Numbered from the stretch's first letter, positions 15,448 through 23,633 are shown. The stretch is DNA of 64,000 bases from Sphingomonas cannabina (GCF_021391395.1 NZ_CP090059.1:2279001-2343000), one strand, 5' to 3'. Program-made: numbers and translations. The notes: a model not told the origin generated them from the sequence alone.

Positions 15448-16524
15448 GTGGCGTTCTCGTCCATCCTCGCCGATCTCGCCGAGGCGGGAGAGGTGGCACC
15501 AGCTTCCGTCCTGATCGTCGACGATTCGGTGGTCGCGCGCGCGGCGATCGGCCGGATGATCGACGCGACCAGCCGGTTCGTGGTGGCGGGTGCGGTCGGC
15601 ACCGCGCGCGAGGCGCTCGCCTTCCTGGCGGTGCATCGGGTCGAGATCATCCTGCTCGACCTGGAGATGCCCGGTGTCGACGGCCTGACCGCACTGCCCG
15701 ATCTGGTCGCGGCGGGGCAGGGGGCGCGGATCCTCGTCGTCTCCTCAACCGCCGTCGACGGCGCCGCGGCGACTGTGCATGCGCTCGCGCTCGGAGCCGC
15801 TGATACGCTGGAGAAGCCGGTCACCGGCTTCGCCCGCCGCTTCGCCGAGGTGCTGGAGGAGCGGCTCGGCCGGTTGATCGAGTCCGCACCGGAGACGGTG
15901 ATCCTGCCGGTCGGCCCGCCCCGGCGCACGCTGCCGATGCTGCCGGCGTTCGACGTCGTGGCGATCGGTGCCTCGACAGGCGGCATTCATGCGCTTTCAC
16001 GGCTGCTGCGGGCGATTCCGTCGAGCTTCCACACGCCCATCCTGATCACCCAGCATTTGCCGGGGTCGTTCATGCCCTATTTCGCGGCGCAGCTCGCCTT
16101 GCTGGCGGGGCGGCCATGCGATGTCGCCGAGGAGCGGATGCCGATCCGGCCGGGCCGGATCGTGGTCGCGCCGGGCGATGCGCATTTGCGCTGCGCACGT
16201 GCACTGGACGGCGGGATCATGGTCCGGCTCACCCGAGAGGCAAGCGTGAGCGGGTGCATGCCCTCGGTCGATCCAATGTTCGCCTCGATCGCCGAGATGT
16301 TCGGGCCGCGCGCGGTCGGGGTGGTGCTGTCGGGCATGGGGCGCGACGGCAGTATCGGCGCGCAGGACGTGCTCGCCGCGGGAGGATCGATGCTGGTGCA
16401 GGACCGCGCGAGCTCGGTGGTGTGGGGAATGCCGGGCGCGGTCGCCAACGGGGCGGGGGCGACGGCGGTGCTGCCGCCCGACGAGATCGGGCAGGTGATC
16501 GCGGGACGGAGCGCGCGGCCGTGA
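15448..16524 (+). CDS. cheB: chemotaxis protein-glutamate methylesterase CheB
   Basis: 358 residues. The receiver domain (about 18-130) has VLIVDDSVVARAAIG and the phospho-Asp in IILLDLEMPGVDG. After a linker, the methylesterase domain (about 165-355) shows the nucleophile Ser in AIGASTGGI, the His in TQHLPGSFMPYF and the Asp region in LSGMGRDGSIG, then QDRASSVVWGMPGAV. CheB removes methyl groups from receptors and resets sensitivity. The GTG start is 10 bp after cheY. Its stop overlaps the cheR start as TGATG. Confidence 0.93.
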   Translation: MAFSSILADLAEAGEVAPASVLIVDDSVVARAAIGRMIDATSRFVVAGAVGTAREALAFLAVHRVEIILLDLEMPGVDGLTALPDLVAAGQGARILVVSSTAVDGAAATVHALALGAADTLEKPVTGFARRFAEVLEERLGRLIESAPETVILPVGPPRRTLPMLPAFDVVAIGASTGGIHALSRLLRAIPSSFHTPILITQHLPGSFMPYFAAQLALLAGRPCDVAEERMPIRPGRIVVAPGDAHLRCARALDGGIMVRLTREASVSGCMPSVDPMFASIAEMFGPRAVGVVLSGMGRDGSIGAQDVLAAGGSMLVQDRASSVVWGMPGAVANGAGATAVLPPDEIGQVIAGRSARP

Positions 16525-17354
16525 TGCAGCAGACCATCGTGCGGGGGCCGATGCTGGGCGGAGCCATGGATACGATCGCCGCGCTGCTCGAGCAGCGCAC
16601 GGGACAGCAGATCGCCGCCAGCCGGTCGTGGCGGCTGGAGGCGGCGCTGAAGCCGATCCTTCGCGAACTGAGGATGACGAGCTTGGACGATCTGGTGAAC
16701 GGTCTCGTCGCCTCGCGCGACGGTGCGCTGTCCGACCGCGTGGTCGACGCGCTGCTCAATCAGGAGACGTCGTTCTTCCGCGATGCTCCGGTGCTGGAGA
16801 TGGCGGGGGACGCGCTGGTCGCGATGAAGCGCGAGGCGCGAGGGCGGCGGTTGCGCATCTGGTCGGCGGGCTGCTCGACGGGGCAGGAGCCGCTGAGCGT
16901 CGCGATGCTGCTCCACGAGCGTCGGCTGATCGAGGACGGCATCGCACCGGAGATCGTCGCGACCGACGTCTCGTCGGGTGCGATCGGTCGCGCCCGTGCC
17001 GCGCGCTATTCGCAGTTCGAGGTGCAGCGCGGGCTTTCGATTCATCGCATGATCGCCTGGTTCGAGGGGGAAGGGGCCGAGTGGACCGCCAAGCGCGAGC
17101 TGGTCGGCCGCGTACAGTTCCGCCAGCACAACCTCGTCAGCGATCCGCCGCCGCCGGGGGCGTTCGACCTGGTGCTCTGCCGCAACATCATGCTCTATTT
17201 CGCGCCGGACGTACGCGCGCGGGTGTTCGAGCGGCTGGCGAAGGCGATGCGGCCGGGCAGCCTGCTCGTGCTCGGCGCGAGCGAGACGGTGATCGGGCAG
17301 ACCGACAAGTTCGTGCCCAGCGAGCGCTGGCGGGGATTTTACAAGCTCGCCTAG
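16524..17354 (+). CDS. cheR: chemotaxis protein methyltransferase CheR
   Basis: 276 residues. The N-terminal all-helical CheR domain (about 15-80) ends in NQETSFFRD, the family signature. The SAM-binding domain has RLRIWSAGCSTGQEPLSVAM (motif I), EIVATDVSSGAI, and LVLCRNIMLYF. CheR methylates receptor Glu residues using S-adenosylmethionine, opposing CheB. It is the last che gene. ATG 16524 overlaps the cheB stop; an in-frame GTG lies immediately before it. Confidence 0.93.
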   Translation: MQQTIVRGPMLGGAMDTIAALLEQRTGQQIAASRSWRLEAALKPILRELRMTSLDDLVNGLVASRDGALSDRVVDALLNQETSFFRDAPVLEMAGDALVAMKREARGRRLRIWSAGCSTGQEPLSVAMLLHERRLIEDGIAPEIVATDVSSGAIGRARAARYSQFEVQRGLSIHRMIAWFEGEGAEWTAKRELVGRVQFRQHNLVSDPPPPGAFDLVLCRNIMLYFAPDVRARVFERLAKAMRPGSLLVLGASETVIGQTDKFVPSERWRGFYKLA

Positions 17355-17393
17355 TTGCGTTTCGCCGCGCGCCGCCCCAATCTCGCGCGGCCC

Positions 17394-18083
17394 ATGGACG
17401 TTATCGACGCGCCCTCACCCAATTTCGACGAACGCACGCTGCCGGTCTCGATGTTGGTGCTCCACTACACCGGCATGGAAAGCGCCGAGGCGGCGATCGC
17501 ACGGCTGCGCGACCCGGAGGCGAAGGTCTCCGCCCATTATGTCGTCGCCGAGGACGGCGCGGTGCTGCGCCTGGTCGAGGAAGGCAAGCGCGCCTGGCAC
17601 GCGGGCAAGTCGCATTGGCGCGGGATCACCGACGTCAACTCGGCCTCGATCGGGATCGAGATCGTCAATCCGGGGCATGAGTTCGGCTATCGGCCCTTCC
17701 CGGACGAGCAGATCGAGGCGGTGATCCGGCTCGTCGCCGACATCAAGGAACGGCACGGGCTGACGCGCGGCAATATCGTCGGTCATTCCGACGTCGCCCC
17801 GGCACGCAAGCGCGATCCGGGCGAGCTGTTCCCCTGGGGCAAGCTCGCGCGCCTGCGCCTTGCCCTGCCGCGGCCGACGAGGAACCTGATGGACCCGCAC
17901 TGGACCGAGGCGGGCTTCCTGCTTGCGCTCGAGCGGTTCGGCTATGAGGTGACCGATCCGATGGCGGCGATCATGGCCTTCCAGCGCCGCTTCCGGCCCG
18001 AGCTGATCGACGGCGAGATCGATGCCGAATGCCGCATGATCCTGCTCGCGCTGCTGCTGCCCAAGCCGCAGGGGGATGATTGA
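17394..18083 (+). CDS. N-acetylmuramoyl-L-alanine amidase, AmpD-like (amidase_2)
   Basis: 229 residues. The amidase_2 domain shows the zinc ligands in LVLHYTGM (His) and in IVGHSDVAPARKRDPGELFPW (His and Asp). A loop WHAGKSHWRG and the strand SIGIEIVNPG are typical of AmpD-type enzymes. A short C-terminal peptidoglycan-binding-like helical region (about 175-229) follows. No signal peptide is seen, so a cytoplasmic role in recycling anhydro-muropeptides is likely. ATG 17394 is chosen; a TTG at 17355 directly after the cheR stop is also open. Confidence 0.9.
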   Translation: MDVIDAPSPNFDERTLPVSMLVLHYTGMESAEAAIARLRDPEAKVSAHYVVAEDGAVLRLVEEGKRAWHAGKSHWRGITDVNSASIGIEIVNPGHEFGYRPFPDEQIEAVIRLVADIKERHGLTRGNIVGHSDVAPARKRDPGELFPWGKLARLRLALPRPTRNLMDPHWTEAGFLLALERFGYEVTDPMAAIMAFQRRFRPELIDGEIDAECRMILLALLLPKPQGDD

Positions 18084-18438
18084 GGCGATGCTATACCTCG
18101 CGATCAAGGCGGCGATCTCCGGCATCCTGATCGCGGCGGCCTCGGAAGTGGCGAAACGCTATCCGGGTTTCGGAGCGCTCATCGCCTCCTTGCCGCTGGT
18201 ATCGGTGCTCGGGATGATGTGGCTGTGGCGTGACAAGCCGGATGCCGCGAACATGGCAGCCCATGCGGAGGCGACCTTCTGGTACGTGCTGCCTTCGCTG
18301 CCGATGTTTCTATTGATCCCGGCGATGCTGCGTCATGGCGTGCCGTTCTGGTTGGCGCTGGCATTGGGATGCGCAGTGACCGTGCTGCTGTATGTGGCGA
18401 CGACCTGGCTTGCTCCGCGCATCGGATTGCGGCTTTAG
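18076..18438 (+). CDS. DUF3147-type small integral membrane protein
   Basis: 120 residues with four hydrophobic segments (about 6-24, 33-50, 66-86, 90-112). The pattern SEVAKRYPGFGALIASLPLVS and the short loop with WRDKPDAAN fit the DUF3147 family. It starts inside the end of the amidase gene (8-bp overlap at 18076; ATG 18088 is an alternative), so it is cotranscribed with it. The function of the family is unknown. Confidence 0.75.
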   Translation: MIEAMLYLAIKAAISGILIAAASEVAKRYPGFGALIASLPLVSVLGMMWLWRDKPDAANMAAHAEATFWYVLPSLPMFLLIPAMLRHGVPFWLALALGCAVTVLLYVATTWLAPRIGLRL

Positions 18439-18483
18439 CGACGAAGGGTGGCGGACGGGCGTCATCCTCGCTACATGGATGGT

Positions 18484-18842
<359 letters not shown>

Positions 18843-18862
18843 GTTTCATTCGATACGCTCTC

Positions 18863-18966
18863 GTCACTCCGGCGAAGGCCGGGGTCCACCATGCAGCAAG
18901 CATAGGGCAAGAGGCTCCAGCGCATCGGCCTGCCGCGCAGTGGACCCCGGCCTTCGCCGGGGTGAC
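18863..18966. repeat. 104-bp extragenic inverted-repeat element (GTCACCCCGG type)
   Basis: The 27-bp arms GTCACTCCGGCGAAGGCCGG plus GGTCCAC (18863-18889) and their inverted copy (18940-18966) differ by one base. The centre contains GCAAGCATAG and GCGCAGTGGACC, shared with the 105-bp copy at 49271-49375. This repeat class is scattered between genes across sphingomonads. It lies between rnpB and the rplI terminator. Confidence 0.75.
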
Positions 18967-19010
18967 GAGGGAGAGGTGGGGATTCCACCTACTGGCGTGA
19001 ACCGAAAGAA

Positions 19011-19040
19011 AAGGCCGCCCGCATCGCTGCGGACGGCCTT
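19011..19040 (-). terminator. intrinsic terminator of the rpsF-rpsR-rplI operon
   Basis: AAGGCCG-C-CCGCA-TCGC-TGCGG-A-CGGCCTT forms a strong stem. On the minus strand it is followed by TTTTCTTTC. It lies 25 bp beyond the rplI stop. Confidence 0.85.
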
Positions 19041-19064
19041 TCAAACTCCGGTCGACGCGCAGGC

Positions 19065-19667
19065 TCAGCCCTCGGTCGTCTCCTCGGCCGGGGCTTCGGG
19101 CTGGACCTCGGCGGTCGCGCCCGGCTCGGCGTTGGGGTCATAGTCCTCGGTGAAGCCGGCTTCGTCCTTCTCGAACATCGCCGCCATCACGTCGACGCCC
19201 TGTGCCTGCATGTCGGCCTCTTCCGGCGAGCGGGCGACGTTGACCTTGATCGTCACGGCCACTTCGGCGTGGAGGGCGACCTTCACCTCGTAGACGCCGA
19301 TCGCCTTGATCGGGCGGTCGAGCACGATCGCCGACTTGGCGACCTTGTGGCCGTCGGCACCGAGCGCCTCGACCAGGTCGCGCACCGCGACCGAGCCGTA
19401 GAGCTGGCCGGTGTTCGACGCCTGGCGGATCAGCGTGACGCTGGCGCCCTCGAGCGTCTTGGACTCCTTCTCGGCCTCGGTGCGGCGGGCGGCGTTCTCC
19501 GCCTCGATCCGCTCGCGGTTGGCCTCGAAGACCTTGCGGTTGGCTTCGTTGGCGCGCAGCGCCTTCTTGCGCGGCAGGAGGAAGTTGCGGGCGAACCCGT
19601 CCTTCACCTTCACCACGTCGCCGATGGCGCCGAGCTTCTCGACGCGCTCAAGCAGGATGACTTCCAT
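19065..19667 (-). CDS. rplI: 50S ribosomal protein L9
   Basis: 200 residues. The N-terminal domain is classic L9 (MEVILLERVEKLGAIGDVVKVKDGFARNFLLPR, with KALRANEANRKVFEANR beginning the connecting helix). The C-terminal rRNA-binding domain follows (LYGSVAVRDLVEAL). It is longer than E. coli L9 (149 aa) because of an acidic, low-complexity C-terminal tail after about residue 165 (DPNAEPGATAEVQPEAPAEE), an extension common in sphingomonads. It is the last gene of the S6-S18-L9 operon. Confidence 0.96.
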   Translation of the reverse strand: MEVILLERVEKLGAIGDVVKVKDGFARNFLLPRKKALRANEANRKVFEANRERIEAENAARRTEAEKESKTLEGASVTLIRQASNTGQLYGSVAVRDLVEALGADGHKVAKSAIVLDRPIKAIGVYEVKVALHAEVAVTIKVNVARSPEEADMQAQGVDVMAAMFEKDEAGFTEDYDPNAEPGATAEVQPEAPAEETTEG

Positions 19668-19679
19668 CTGTGCCGCTCC

Positions 19680-19904
19680 TTACTTAACGACGTAGGGCAG
19701 AAGGCCCAGGTGACGGGCGCGCTTGATCGCCTGGGCGAGCTCGCGCTGCTTCTTGGCGCTCACCGAGGTGATGCGCGACGGGACGATCTTGCCACGCTCC
19801 GACACGAAGCCCTGAAGCAGGCGGACGTCCTTGTAATCGATCCGCGGCGCGTCCTTCGCGGAGAAGGGGCAGCTCTTGCGGCGGCGGAAGAAAGCGCGGG
19901 CCAT
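19680..19904 (-). CDS. rpsR: 30S ribosomal protein S18
   Basis: 74 residues, normal for S18. It contains the conserved [20 protein letters not shown] and [21 protein letters not shown]18 forms a dimer with S6 on the small subunit platform. The ATG is 1 bp from the rpsF stop codon (shared base at 19904), so the two are translated at the coupled 1:1 ratio that S6:S18 autoregulation relies on. Confidence 0.97.
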   Translation of the reverse strand: MARAFFRRRKSCPFSAKDAPRIDYKDVRLLQGFVSERGKIVPSRITSVSAKKQRELAQAIKRARHLGLLPYVVK

Positions 19905-20326
19905 CAGTTCTGCTCCCCGGCGAAGTTGTCGTCACGGTCGCGGCGCGGGCGGTCACCGCCCGGGCGGCCTTCGCCACGGTCGCCGCGGCGCTCGCGGTCA
20001 CGGTCCGACTTGCGCATCATCACGCTCGGGCCGTTCTCATGCGCGTCGACCTTGACGGTCATGTAGCGGATGACGTCCTCGTTGATCTGGATCTGGCGCT
20101 CCAGCTCGGCGACGGTGTCGCCGGGGGCGTCGATCTCGAGCATCACATAGTGCGCCTTGCGGTTCTTCGCGATGCGATAGGCGAGGCTGCGGAGGCCCCA
20201 GGTCTCGGTCTTCACGACCTTGCCCTTGTGGTCCTCGACGATCTTGGTGGCGGCTTCCGCCAGTGCGTCCACTTGCGCCTGTGCCAGGTCCTGGCGCGCA
20301 AGGAACACATGCTCGTACAGAGCCAT
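19904..20326 (-). CDS. rpsF: 30S ribosomal protein S6
   Basis: 140 residues. The S6 fold starts [20 protein letters not shown] and includes [20 protein letters not shown] and an [13 protein letters not shown] strand. Beyond about residue 110 is a highly charged Arg/Asp-rich tail ([17 protein letters not shown]), typical of alphaproteobacterial S6. ATG 20326 is chosen because the conserved fold starts exactly there. It is the first gene of the operon and is preceded by a candidate S6:S18 leader hairpin. Confidence 0.96.
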   Translation of the reverse strand: MALYEHVFLARQDLAQAQVDALAEAATKIVEDHKGKVVKTETWGLRSLAYRIAKNRKAHYVMLEIDAPGDTVAELERQIQINEDVIRYMTVKVDAHENGPSVMMRKSDRDRERRGDRGEGRPGGDRPRRDRDDNFAGEQN

Positions 20327-20404
20327 GTGGTCTTTCCCGTCTTGGCCGATCGCTGACGCCGCCCCATGCGGACGCCCCTCCGGCTGTCTTCCGTACTCAA
20401 ACAG

Positions 20405-20442
20405 CACAGGGGCGGAGAGACTGGCTCTCCGCCCCGGCTGTG
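20405..20442 (-). promoter_or_regulatory. candidate S6:S18 autoregulatory leader hairpin
   Basis: Read on the minus strand, CACAG, bulged CCG, GGGCGGAGAG, loop CCAGT, CTCTCCGCCC, CTGTG forms a two-part stem with a three-base CCG bulge, 79 nt upstream of the rpsF ATG. The known S6:S18-binding leader in many bacteria is a stem with a bulged CCG mimicking the 16S rRNA site. It lacks a U-run, so it is not a standard terminator. Confidence 0.5.
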
Positions 20443-20485
20443 GCGCTGCCTCTACGGATTTTTGACCGAAAGGCAAGCCCCTCGC

Positions 20486-20839
20486 TTAGTTGAAGGCGCC
20501 TGCGACGACCGCGCCGATCAGGCTGCCGGCTAGCGCGACGAGCACCGCGTCGTTGCCCGAGCGCACCCAATGGTAGCCGCGCGGCGGCGCATAGAGGTGA
20601 CGGCCGCGATAGGCCTGCCAGTTGTTCACCACCCGGTAGTTGCGGGCATAGCGATGATCGAACCGCTGGCCCTTGCGCCATGCGCGGTAGTTGGTCTTGC
20701 GGACGTCGCGCTTCACGACGACGGTCTTGCCCGGGGTGTGGCGCACCACGGTCGATGAGCGGTGCTGGTCGTACGGCGCGGCCATGGTGGGCGCGGCGAC
20801 CAGCGAAGCGGCGACGGCCGCCAGGATCATCTTCTTCAT
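20486..20839 (-). CDS. RcnB family periplasmic protein
   Basis: 117 residues with a signal peptide (MKKMILAAVAASLVAAPTMA). The mature part has the RcnB-type core: YRAWRKGQRFDHRYARNY, RVVNNWQAYRGRHLYAPPRG, YHWVRSGNDAVLVAL. It ends with a hydrophobic GSLIGAVVAGAFN. RcnB in E. coli is linked to nickel/cobalt homeostasis, but the many sphingomonad members have no shown role. AGGAGG precedes the ATG at 20839. A stand-alone gene divergent from fabD. Confidence 0.85.
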   Translation of the reverse strand: MKKMILAAVAASLVAAPTMAAPYDQHRSSTVVRHTPGKTVVVKRDVRKTNYRAWRKGQRFDHRYARNYRVVNNWQAYRGRHLYAPPRGYHWVRSGNDAVLVALAGSLIGAVVAGAFN

Positions 20840-21040
20840 AAAATCCTCCTCTTTCAGTCACCTCGTCGGCGACATGGAGAGAAGTAGGGGGCGACTGTCC
20901 CGCGCCTGTGTCGATCCGGTCGCGAAATGGTCGCAGAGTGTCGCGGTGCGGAAAGCTTTGTTCATCTTCGCCCGCTTGCCTCGCGCGGGCGGTGCTCCTA
21001 ACCGGGCGGCTTCGTTCATTCGGGCCGCGAGGAGGGGATC

Positions 21041-21976
21041 ATGCGCGCCTTCATCTTTCCAGGACAGGGGAGCCAGTCGGTCGGCATGGGTGCGGCGCTC
21101 GCGGCGGCGAGCAGCCATGCGCGCGAAGTGTTTCAGGAGGTCGACGACGCGCTGGGGCAGAATCTGTCGCGGCTGATGGCGGAAGGGCCCGAGGACCAGC
21201 TCATGCTGACCGAGAATGCCCAGCCGGCGATCATGGCCAATGCGATCGCGGTGCTGCGCGTGCTGGAGCGCGAGGGCGGGATCCGGCTTGCCGACAAGGC
21301 GGACTATGTCGCCGGCCATTCGCTCGGCGAATATACGGCATTGTGCGCGGCCGGCGCGCTCGACCTCGCCACGACGGCCCGGCTGCTGAAGCTGCGCGGG
21401 CAGGCGATGCAGGCGGCGGTGCCGGTCGGCATGGGGGCGATGGCGGCGCTGCTCGGCGCGGACCGGGAGAAGGCGCAGGCGATCGCCGACGCCGCGGCCG
21501 AGGGTGAAGTGTGCACCGTCGCCAACGACAACGATCCCTCGCAGGTGGTGATCTCCGGCGCGGCCGGCGCGATCGAACGCGCCGTCGCGATCGCCAAGGA
21601 CATGGGAGCGAAGCGCGCGGTGCTGCTGCCGGTATCGGCGCCGTTCCACTGCCCGCTGATGCAGCCGGCCGCCGAGGCGATGGAGAAGGCGCTGGCCGAC
21701 GTCGAGCTGCGTGCGCCGCTGGTGCCGGTCTATGCCAATGTCACCGCGGCACCGGTGGCCGATCCCGTCGTGATCAAGGCGCTGCTGGTCGAGCAGGTCA
21801 CCGGCATGGTGCGCTGGCGCGAATCGGTGGCGGCGATGTGGGATGCCGGGGTGCATGACTTCGTGGAGCTCGGCGGCAAGGTGCTGGGTGCGATGGTCAA
21901 ACGCATCGCGCCGGATGCCGTGGCGACGAGCGTGATCGGGATGGACGATATCGAGGGGCTGGCTAAGGCGTTGTAG
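21041..21976 (+). CDS. fabD: malonyl-CoA:ACP transacylase
   Basis: 311 residues. It begins MRAFIFPGQGSQSVGMG, the family signature. The nucleophile Ser94 sits in AGHSLGEYTAL, the malonate-binding Arg in KLRGQAMQ, and the catalytic His in VSAPFHCPLM. FabD loads malonyl groups onto the acyl carrier protein encoded downstream. GAGGAGGGG precedes ATG 21041. Its stop codon (21974-21976) is directly joined to the left inverted repeat of the GxxExxY element. Confidence 0.96.
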   Translation: MRAFIFPGQGSQSVGMGAALAAASSHAREVFQEVDDALGQNLSRLMAEGPEDQLMLTENAQPAIMANAIAVLRVLEREGGIRLADKADYVAGHSLGEYTALCAAGALDLATTARLLKLRGQAMQAAVPVGMGAMAALLGADREKAQAIADAAAEGEVCTVANDNDPSQVVISGAAGAIERAVAIAKDMGAKRAVLLPVSAPFHCPLMQPAAEAMEKALADVELRAPLVPVYANVTAAPVADPVVIKALLVEQVTGMVRWRESVAAMWDAGVHDFVELGGKVLGAMVKRIAPDAVATSVIGMDDIEGLAKAL

Positions 21977-22440
21977 TGTTTTGGTTCACGCAGAGACGCG
22001 GAGAGCGCAGAGAGGGCGCGCTTGAAGGATATCGATGTGATCAGCGGAGACGTTCTGGATGTGGCGCTGAGGCTGCATCGCGAACTGGGTCCGGGGTTAC
22101 TTGAATCCGCTTATGAGGCATTGATGGCTGCGCGGCTTGCGGCCGCGGGTTACCGCGTTGTACGGCAACATGCGGTGAACATTGAATTTGATGGCGTGCG
22201 GATTGATAACGCCTTTCGCATCGATCTTCTGGTCGAAGAGCGCCTGATCGTTGAAATCAAGTCGATCGACCGGCTTGCGCCGGTCCACGGGAAGCAATTG
22301 CTGACCTACCTTCGATTGCTCAAGCAGCCCGTTGGGCTGCTTATCAATTTTGGTGGCGCGACGCTGAAGGAAGGAGTGAAGCGCGTAGTCAACAGCTACA
22401 CGCCCTCTGCGCTCTCTGCGTCTCTGCGTGAACAAAACAC
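21976..22440 (+). mobile_element. 465-bp GxxExxY gene element with 40-bp terminal inverted repeats
   Basis: The left repeat (21976-22018: GTGTTTTGGTTCACGCAGAG then ACGCGGAGAGCGCAGAG) and right repeat (22401-22440, inverted) agree over about 40 bp with one substitution, a 1-nt indel and a 2-nt indel. The left end abuts the fabD stop; the right end abuts the AGGAGA ribosome binding site of fabG. The element thus interrupts the conserved fabD-fabG pair without damage to either gene. No transposase or clear target duplication is seen. Confidence 0.75.
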
Positions 22441-22450
22441 AGGAGAATGA
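22022..22450 (+). CDS. GxxExxY family protein (PD-(D/E)XK nuclease-like)
   Basis: 142 residues. The naming motif is GLLESAY (residues 25-31) in LGPGLLESAYEALM. A PD-(D/E)XK-like core follows: FRIDLLVEERLIVEIKSI gives the Asp and E-x-K catalytic pattern, then KQLLTYLRL and a GLLINFG strand. The start appears to be TTG 22022 (no ATG available), right after the left inverted repeat. The last 17 residues (TPSALSASLREQNTGE) are read through the right inverted repeat, and the stop overlaps the fabG ATG as ATGA. A nuclease role is inferred from the fold only. Confidence 0.88.
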   Translation: MKDIDVISGDVLDVALRLHRELGPGLLESAYEALMAARLAAAGYRVVRQHAVNIEFDGVRIDNAFRIDLLVEERLIVEIKSIDRLAPVHGKQLLTYLRLLKQPVGLLINFGGATLKEGVKRVVNSYTPSALSASLREQNTGE

Positions 22451-23193
22451 ACTTGTTCGACCTCACAGGCATGACCGCTTTGGTGACCGGCGCTTCGGGT
22501 GGCATCGGTTCGGCGATTGCCGAGGCGCTGGCGGGGCAGGGGGCTCGGCTGGCGGTGTCCGGGTCCAATGCGGAGAAGCTGGAGGCTTATCGGGCGAAGC
22601 TCGGCGGCGATCATGTCGCATTACAGTGCGATCTCTCCGATGGCGCAGCGGTCGACCAGTTGGTGCCGCGGGCGGTCGAGGCGCTGGGCGGGAAGCTCGA
22701 CATCCTCGTCAACAATGCCGGCGTCACCCGCGACAATCTCGCGATGCGGATGAAGGACGAGGAATGGGATCAGGTGATCCGCGTCAACCTGGAGGCGGCC
22801 TTCCGCCTCGCCCGCGCCGCGGCCAAGCCGATGATGAAGGCGCGATTCGGGCGGATCGTGTCGATCACCTCGGTGGTGGGCGTGACCGGCAACCCGGGGC
22901 AGGCCAATTATGCCGCGTCCAAGGCGGGGCTGATCGGCATGTCCAAGGCGCTGGCGCAGGAGCTCGCCAGCCGCGGCATCACCGTCAACTGCGTCGCGCC
23001 CGGCTTCATCCGGTCTGCGATGACCGACGTGCTGCCCGACGCGCAGAAGGAGGCGTTGCTCGGCCGAATCCCGACCGGGGACCTGGGCTCGGGCGCGGAT
23101 ATCGGCGCTGCCGTGGTCTATCTGGCGAGCCGCGAGGCGGGCTATGTCACCGGCCAGACGTTGCATGTGAACGGCGGCATGGCGATGCCGTGA
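22447..23193 (+). CDS. fabG: 3-oxoacyl-ACP reductase
   Basis: 248-residue SDR enzyme. NADPH-binding TGASGGIGSAIAE lies near the N-terminus, followed by NNAGVTRDN, the catalytic Ser142 in VSITSVVG and Y155-A-A-S-K159. VNCVAPGFIRSAMT and the C-terminal YVTGQTLHVNGGMAMP complete the family pattern. FabG reduces beta-ketoacyl-ACP. ATG 22447 follows AGGAGA. The GxxExxY reading frame ends on this start codon, so fabG may be translationally coupled to it instead of to fabD. Confidence 0.96.
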   Translation: MNLFDLTGMTALVTGASGGIGSAIAEALAGQGARLAVSGSNAEKLEAYRAKLGGDHVALQCDLSDGAAVDQLVPRAVEALGGKLDILVNNAGVTRDNLAMRMKDEEWDQVIRVNLEAAFRLARAAAKPMMKARFGRIVSITSVVGVTGNPGQANYAASKAGLIGMSKALAQELASRGITVNCVAPGFIRSAMTDVLPDAQKEALLGRIPTGDLGSGADIGAAVVYLASREAGYVTGQTLHVNGGMAMP

Positions 23194-23277
23194 ACCACCG
23201 CGCCCCTTGCAAGGGCCCCGGCCGCACTCTAGTTGCGTTCGGCAACACACACGAACACCCGTAAGAAGGAACAGGGC

Positions 23278-23514
23278 ATGAGCGAAACCGCCGACCGCGT
23301 GAAGAAGATCGTCGTCGAGCACCTCGGCGTCGAGGCGGACAAGGTGACCGAGGACGCGAGCTTCATCGACGATCTGGGCGCGGACAGCCTCGACATCGTC
23401 GAGCTGGTGATGGCGTTCGAGGAAGAGTTCGGGGTCGAGATCCCGGACGACGCCGCCGAGAAGATCACGACCGTCAAGGACGCGATCGCGTACATCGACG
23501 AGCACAAGGGCTGA
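23278..23514 (+). CDS. acpP: acyl carrier protein
   Basis: 78 residues, acidic. The phosphopantetheine-attachment site is Ser37 in [12 protein letters not shown], preceded by ASFIDDL and followed by [17 protein letters not shown], the classic AcpP pattern. It carries growing acyl chains in type II fatty acid synthesis. AAGGAACAGGG precedes ATG 23278. It lies 84 bp after fabG, long enough for a separate promoter, which would fit the high ACP levels cells need. Confidence 0.97.
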   Translation: MSETADRVKKIVVEHLGVEADKVTEDASFIDDLGADSLDIVELVMAFEEEFGVEIPDDAAEKITTVKDAIAYIDEHKG

Positions 23515-23633
23515 GTTTCGCCCGACCGCTCCCCGAGCGGGCGAGCGAATGATCTGCAGCGGCTCCCCGTCCCGGGCATCTCATGGGGCTGGGAGCCGTT
23601 GGCGTTTTTGAAGATGGGAACACGGAGAGAGCC

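Noticed and set aside
18863..18966. Repeat arms as a CRISPR array
   Set aside because: Only two inverted (not direct) copies, no regular spacers and no cas genes in the window.
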